Origin: Colletotrichum lupini
Taxonomy: Eukaryota > Ascomycota > Sordariomycetes > Glomerellales > Glomerellaceae
Length of the DNA: 64,000 bases
NCBI RefSeq assembly: GCF_023278565.1
Contig: NC_064678.1
Span: 5,332,001-5,396,000 of the forward strand
Reading direction: 5' to 3'
Positions 59,155-64,000 of this stretch are shown in pieces. Each line of letters begins with the position of its first letter. The first letter of the stretch is position 1. Below the pieces are notes generated by a model. It did no database searches. It saw nothing but the letters and a program-made list of their open reading frames with translations, and had not been told where the DNA came from. The position numbers were made by a program, and so were the translations under genes.

Positions 59155-59900
59155 GTCCAACTCCTTGAACCTCAAAGTAGCGTTCGTAGTATGTATTCGC
59201 TTTTATGTCTCCAGAATTTCGGTGAAAATCAATAGAAGGACGAATAGCTATGTCGCTATTGAGGGCTGCCCGGCTATTAGGCTCTCGAGGTGGATATTCT
59301 TTCCGTAATCGTCCGTCACCGCATATCTGACTTCATTTGCCACAATGGATTCCAATGTCGCATCAGAATTGTTGTCACCAGCCTCCTCCACGAGGAAAAC
59401 TTCGGGTCAGAGGTCAAGTTCATGGCATAGTTGAATACAATAATCGGCGACAGCACAGGCTCACCCATTAAAGTCGCGCACATCAGAATGAAGGCAGGCG
59501 AACTCGCGATATGTTCCTGCAGTCGCAACGTTAGGACGGCTTGTAGTTCAGCAATTCTCAGAAACCATCTTAGACAACGATATTATTGCTCATGATAAGT
59601 CGGGCGTTGCGTGTTCTCGACCATACATCGCCATTTGAGTCAGGGCTATAGCAAAACTGGGCCATCTCGACGGACTCAGCGAACTCGACTTGATGACGGA
59701 TGCCTTTGTCAGCGAAGCGGACTCTGTTGTCTGTTGGGCAGACACCCCCCTGTAGTCTTTCCTGCAGACACTCTCCTTCAATGGCAGCGGCAAAGTCATT
59801 TGTCTTTCTGAGAAGGATCCTGAAAAAGAAGTCAGGTTCGCTGGTCTGGACGGAACTAGGGGAATCAGTGGTGTTTCTGATATCCAAATTGGATAGAAGT
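59155..59900 (-). pseudogene. decayed coding remnants beside Copia C
   Basis: On the minus strand there is a 106-codon open frame (59887-59570; FFFRILLRKTNDFAAAIEGE, FADKGIRHQVEFAESVEM). Beyond it are protein-like stretches interrupted by two TGA stops (YREFACLHSDVRDFNG, ESIVANEVRYAVTDDYG), and a frame shift leads to KEYPPREPNSRAALNSDIA, which runs up to the element edge at 59155. Together they look like one broken gene read towards the element. Family not recognised. The plus strand also has partly open frames, so the assignment is tentative. Confidence 0.3.
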
Positions 59901-60208
59901 AGGATTTGGACAAGGGTTATTCATGACCACAAAGCTTTCTGTCGCTTGTCTTCGGCCAAAGTGGGTTCCGCAACTAATGGCTACCGGCACAGCTACTAGA
60001 TCGACGACCAACACATCGCCAAGCCGATCTGTTTGAAACTTCAAGGACCTAGGCAAGTTGAGCTGCACCTATGTATCCCGTCCGTGAACGGTATGCCGGT
60101 GTCTTGAATATTTCGAGAAGTCTGAGCCTGCTCTGGCCCTCACTGACAAGAATAAGTAATCTCTTTAGTCTTCATGGCGTCACAGAATGGAGCGGGATCT
60201 TTTCCTAG

Positions 60209-60740
60209 ATTTACATTTGTGATGGGAAGCTTCCTGCAATAGTGGCCGACATCTACAAGCGAGTTGGTAAAGGCAAAGGCGCGTATGTTGCTTTCTGTCA
60301 CAAACCAGACATAAACATTGGACCTCTAGAAACGGCTTTTCACATGCGCTATCAGGTGAGTTGCGCATTTTCCACTCCTACAGACCGCTTCTTTTTCTCT
60401 GTTGTGGTTGGAATAGCATAAGCTATTTAAACCTACTTACTTGGTTGATGTGCAATATGCTACGTGCTATTCGTGACTTTGTCTGCGCGAGTGGGGCGAA
60501 TCCGACATTGTGTCGGTTGACATGGGCCATCCGTATTCGTACGAAGTACTTTCTCACCTGAAGTAATACCTACAGGCGGCAGACATCTCCCGAGTCAGGA
60601 TAGCTTCAGTGGGCTTTCTCGTTAATGAGAATCAAAGCCGCAGGGAATTGAGGGCTTTCAGTTGGCCAAAGCCTCCTCCGAGCGAAGTACACTACGTTAC
60701 CAAGTCACAAGGTATAGCAACTGCCTTACTTGAACATTGA
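60209..60740 (+). pseudogene. unidentified gene fragment with two premature stops
   Basis: A plus-strand segment starts after a possible acceptor (TTTTCCTAG, ending 60208) and reads IYICDGKLPAIVADIYKRVG and AYVAFCHKPDINIGPLE up to 60355. A 61-bp GTGAGT...TAG intron (60356-60416) follows. The next exon gives HKLFKPTYLVDVQYATCYS, stop, LCLREWGESDIVSVDMGH, stop, YLQAADISRVRIASVGFLVN, ending at TGA 60738-60740. The internal stops are TGA 60474-60476 and TAA 60564-60566; each is one C-to-T change from a sense codon (CGA, CAA). I do not recognise the family. Intron phase and the long shared frame argue for former coding function. Confidence 0.45.
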
Positions 60741-62586
60741 TGCGTCAGCAAAGTCGAGATCCCACAGAATTTTGCTGTATCAGTGCGCTCAGTGTCGGAC
60801 TTTCAATGAGACCAGAGTTCCAGACTGCGGTAAATGTGTTGTTCTCACAGTGTCCCGCGACCAGCTACCGATCGAACGATGATCAGGCGTGCGGGTCATG
60901 CTCCGGCGACCATGAGCATACCGTCCCGACTTGGCAATTTTCTCGGCCGGGCCGGAACACCTCCGGAGATAATGCGTCGATTGAGTAGCGTTTGCCCGTA
61001 GGCCGTGCACAGCTCAGTCAATAGTGAGAAACAAGGTTGACGGAGGGGTAACGAGCGAAAAGTGAGGGGCCGTTCTCCTAGATGCAGCAAATTGCCCAGC
61101 TAATGCATATTCCATTGGAGTCGTTGGTTGATGCGAAGACTAAGCATCAAAGCTCATCGCCGAGTGGCTGTGAGATTTTGGGGCTGGAGTTTATGCTTCG
61201 GCCGGAGGTTTTTTTGTAAATCCGACAGCTGGGTGGATCGCTTCCGGCTGTCGCGACCTGGGGAGATCATACCATAAGTTCTGTTGGATCGCCTGGCCCA
61301 GAGCCTAGATTAGTCGGGACCGAAGCCCCAATTTGCTACCCGAGAGCGAGCGGTGGACGATGTTTGCGTTGCCGCCACCAAAGACCAATCATCAAAGACA
61401 AACAAGGCCTGTGGAATGGACGCGCAACCATATCTCCCGTAGTAACCCGCCTACCCGTAGAGCAATTCTCAAGAACGTTGCCTATGCAACAATACTCCAA
61501 ATTCCGCAGTGCAGTGTGCTCATGGTATGTTGTCGTGAGATGATCGGTGCAATGATGTATTGATGCACTAAGACCTGTCATGAGCTCAGTAGCGCCCGCG
61601 ATTTAGTGTCCCGGTTGTTCAGTGACAACTGTCTGTGCGTTGACAGTGTTGATTTTGGCATAAATTCGGACTTCGTAAAATCCAAGATTGACGCTGGTCA
61701 TGTTACGGATAATACTATTGCCCGAGAATGTCTCTCTAATCTGGGGGATGGGGGATAACCCGATTATTAATGAGTCTGGAACTTGGTCAGCACTTAAGGA
61801 ACGGTCAAGAGAAAGGACGAACGTGGACGACCAACAGAACCAACAGGCCGGGGGAACGGCCAGATGCTAATGAAAAAAAAAGTCCGGTGCTCGGCGAACG
61901 TAAGCACCGATACGCCGTCTAGCGGCCGGATCCATATTAGATAACTCCAACTAAGGGGGCCACCCCTTGCGCCCTCTACCGACGCATCGGAAGACTTTGC
62001 GGCCACACCAACGCCCAAGCCAACCCACTTCCCAGTTCAATCGCGGGTGCTTCCATACCTGAAGAGGAGGCTAAGTTGTCAACGAGGTAGCTTCGGCCCT
62101 TCGCTACCTCGCATCTTGGACTTAGCTCCGAGATCATATATGGCAGCCTGGAAGAAACTCGAAGCCATCCATGTCGCTTTAGACTCGATAAGAGTCACGA
62201 CGAGGAGGATGATGACGAATAATGGCATATAGAGCGCTCCGAGCCCCGGCGGGCTTGCCGTACCCCGTTAACCGTCCGTCTCGGCCGGCCTCCGCGCTCT
62301 TGAACCAATAGGTCTCCCTTTATCTCCTGGCGCCACATAGGGAGCCACATGGGCAAACATAGGAGCTTCGTTTTTATGGCCCTCTTTAAGACTACGAATC
62401 TCCCCATTGTTAAATTCAGCCCTACCCCTTGGCACATTACCAGTTCTTTTCCTTTCACACGACGTCCTCAGGAGATCGACTACCCAACTACACTTGATTC
62501 GGCTCTCAGCATATCTAACCCAGCTGGGCGATATCGACCCTCAATTATAACTTGCCAGACGAATCAGAACGAAAAACTCGATAGCC
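60741..62586. other. intergenic region upstream of the SNG1-like gene
   Basis: About 1.85 kb of ordinary composition with only short motif-free open frames. The last few hundred bases should contain the promoter of the downstream gene. No repeat or RNA gene recognised. Confidence 0.4.
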
Positions 62587-63960
62587 ATGTCACCCAACAA
62601 CGTCCCACAAAGGACACCACTCTCACAATGGAGCGCTGCTCAACGGAAGGGTATCATCATACCTATGGTCATGTCATCGATACTGATCTTGGTTCTCGTC
62701 CTTGCCAACATGTCATATCTCTTTGGAGCAACATTTGAGCAAGGGAAGCGCACACATGCACTCAAGATTCTGGCCGTTGACCTGGATGGGGGCGCCATTG
62801 GTTCAGCAATTGCAGGCGCATCCAAGAGCCTCCAAGCTGCCAACTTCCCAACCATCGAGTTTGGTTCCGCCTCGAAATACTCAAATCCCGCAGCGGTCAA
62901 GAACGCGGTATGCAAAGGAGACTATTGGGGAGCCATCTATATCAACGTGGGCGCGTCTGCGAAGCTCGCCAGTGCCATCAACGGCACCTCGACCGCAGCC
63001 TACAATGCCGCCGACTCAGTCACATACACCTACAACCAGGCCCGATACCCTGCGATCGCCGATTCCACCATTAACAGCAACATTCAAAAGGTCGTCGGCG
63101 CATCGAGGGCCTTCTACTACCAGTCGCCCAACGGCACGGCTGCCCTCCGATCCCTGAATACTACCAACCCGGCAGCCATCGCCGCCTACCTGAACCCGAT
63201 CTCGTCCACCCCCGACCTCATTGGCGCCCAGACGCAAGCGAGTCGCGTCTTCTTCAACACCGTCAACATCATCGTCCCCACCCTCGCCCAGTTCTTCTTC
63301 ATCTTGGCCCTGAACGGCATCGGCATGAGCTCCGGCCTCCTCGCCAAGATGAGAGTCCGCGACGTCTGGCTCATCCGCTTCACAATTGGCAAGATCTACG
63401 GCTTCCTCACCGCCGTCACTGTCACGGGGTATCTCTGGGCTTTTAGGGAGAACTGGGCCGTCGGTGGCCCCGAGTTCGGCAAGACTCTCCTCGTCTTCTG
63501 GCTCTACATGGATGTGCAGTGGCAGGTCCTCGAGTCCCTCATCGGATCCTTTGTGCCCATGCAGCTCATCCCGTTCTTCTTCCTCACCTGGATGCTCACC
63601 AACGTCGCGAGTAGCGTGTTCCCCTTCGAGATCATGGCGGGCTTCTACAGGATCGGCTACGCCTTCCCGGCGCACGAGATCTACTCTCTCTTGGTGCAGG
63701 CGTGGACTGGTTGCGCTGATCAGACGCGCGTGGCCCTGCCTGTTCTCTTCTCCTGGTGGCTCGTGGGCCACGTCGGCTCTGTCTTCTCCATCCGCAAGCG
63801 TTGCGCTGACGCCGCGGCCATTGTTGCGGCCGGTGCTGCCGCTGCCGCTGCTGCAAAGGCGCCGGCCCAGCAAGACGACACCGTCTCTATCCCTCCTCGC
63901 TCTGCTAGCACGGAAGCGACTTTGCAGTCCGATGAAGAGCAAGTCAGAAACGAGAAATGA
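62587..63960 (+). CDS. SNG1/DUF3533-type membrane protein
   Basis: Intronless frame of 457 residues resembling the yeast nitrosoguanidine-resistance protein Sng1 family (DUF3533), multi-pass membrane proteins linked to drug resistance or plasma-membrane lipid asymmetry (family knowledge). Layout fits: a short cytosolic N-terminus, one helix at about 23-46 (GIIIPMVMSSILILVLVLAN), then a large extracytoplasmic domain (about 50-215) with LAVDLDGGAIGSA and WGAIYINVGASAKL. A cluster of about five helices follows (NIIVPTLAQFFFILALNG; GKIYGFLTAVTVTGYLW; LIPFFFLTWMLTNVASSVFP; a final LFSWWLVGHVGSVFS), then an Ala-rich cytosolic tail. Family-typical residues IGYAFPAHEIYSLL occur near the end. The first ATG suits the usual short N-terminus. 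The regulator is unknown. Confidence 0.88.
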   Translation: MSPNNVPQRTPLSQWSAAQRKGIIIPMVMSSILILVLVLANMSYLFGATFEQGKRTHALKILAVDLDGGAIGSAIAGASKSLQAANFPTIEFGSASKYSNPAAVKNAVCKGDYWGAIYINVGASAKLASAINGTSTAAYNAADSVTYTYNQARYPAIADSTINSNIQKVVGASRAFYYQSPNGTAALRSLNTTNPAAIAAYLNPISSTPDLIGAQTQASRVFFNTVNIIVPTLAQFFFILALNGIGMSSGLLAKMRVRDVWLIRFTIGKIYGFLTAVTVTGYLWAFRENWAVGGPEFGKTLLVFWLYMDVQWQVLESLIGSFVPMQLIPFFFLTWMLTNVASSVFPFEIMAGFYRIGYAFPAHEIYSLLVQAWTGCADQTRVALPVLFSWWLVGHVGSVFSIRKRCADAAAIVAAGAAAAAAAKAPAQQDDTVSIPPRSASTEATLQSDEEQVRNEK

Positions 63961-64000
63961 ATGATGGAGCCGCAAGAGATTTCTTAGAAACGGATTCGAA

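Noticed and set aside
63016..63975. 319-codon minus-strand ORF opposite the SNG1-like gene
   Set aside because: Highly charged low-complexity translation caused by antisense of a GC3-rich gene.

Overview
The window is nuclear DNA of a filamentous ascomycete, probably a plant-associated Sordariomycete (inference). The evidence is short GT-AG introns of about 50-170 bp, fungal Zn2Cys6 regulators, fungal MFS carriers, a secreted AA9 polysaccharide monooxygenase, a secreted pectin methylesterase, and large AT-rich retroelements. The retroelements carry the C-to-T / G-to-A signature of repeat-induced point mutation (RIP). No rRNA, tRNA or CRISPR was recognised.

Layout. (1) 0.36-7.87 kb: a regulator with two tandem Zn2Cys6 clusters (+), a seven-exon sugar transporter (+), and a second Zn2Cys6/MHR regulator (-). 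They may form a small nutrient-uptake group. (2) 7.9-15.1 kb: a long stretch with no recognisable gene, containing a 25-G homopolymer. (3) 15.1-18.6 kb: an AflR-like regulator (+) convergent with a DHA1-type drug/polyamine MFS exporter (-). They resemble part of a secondary-metabolite locus, but no biosynthetic enzyme is present. (4) 22.2-27.6 kb: the AA9 LPMO (-) and a small basic nuclear-type protein (+). (5) 29.3-59.15 kb: a repeat-rich compartment. Copia element A (30455-37299) sits inside an ankyrin-repeat pseudogene, Gypsy chromovirus B (38916-46258) follows, and Copia element C (51602-59154) contains a nested LTR-like insertion. The only well-preserved gene between them is the pectin methylesterase near 49-50 kb, and its C-terminus is frameshifted. 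(6) 59.2-60.7 kb: decayed coding remnants. (7) 62.6-64 kb: an intact SNG1/DUF3533-type membrane protein.

The genes do not form one pathway. The shared theme is carbohydrate acquisition and plant cell-wall attack (sugar carrier, AA9, pectinesterase) and export or resistance (DHA1 carrier, SNG1-like), next to a RIP-inactivated retroelement block. The least expected signal is a short two-hairpin sequence present twice (about 21.16 kb and 46.57 kb). Several stem differences between its copies preserve pairing. All gene models were spliced by eye, and all family assignments come from recognised motifs, not database searches.
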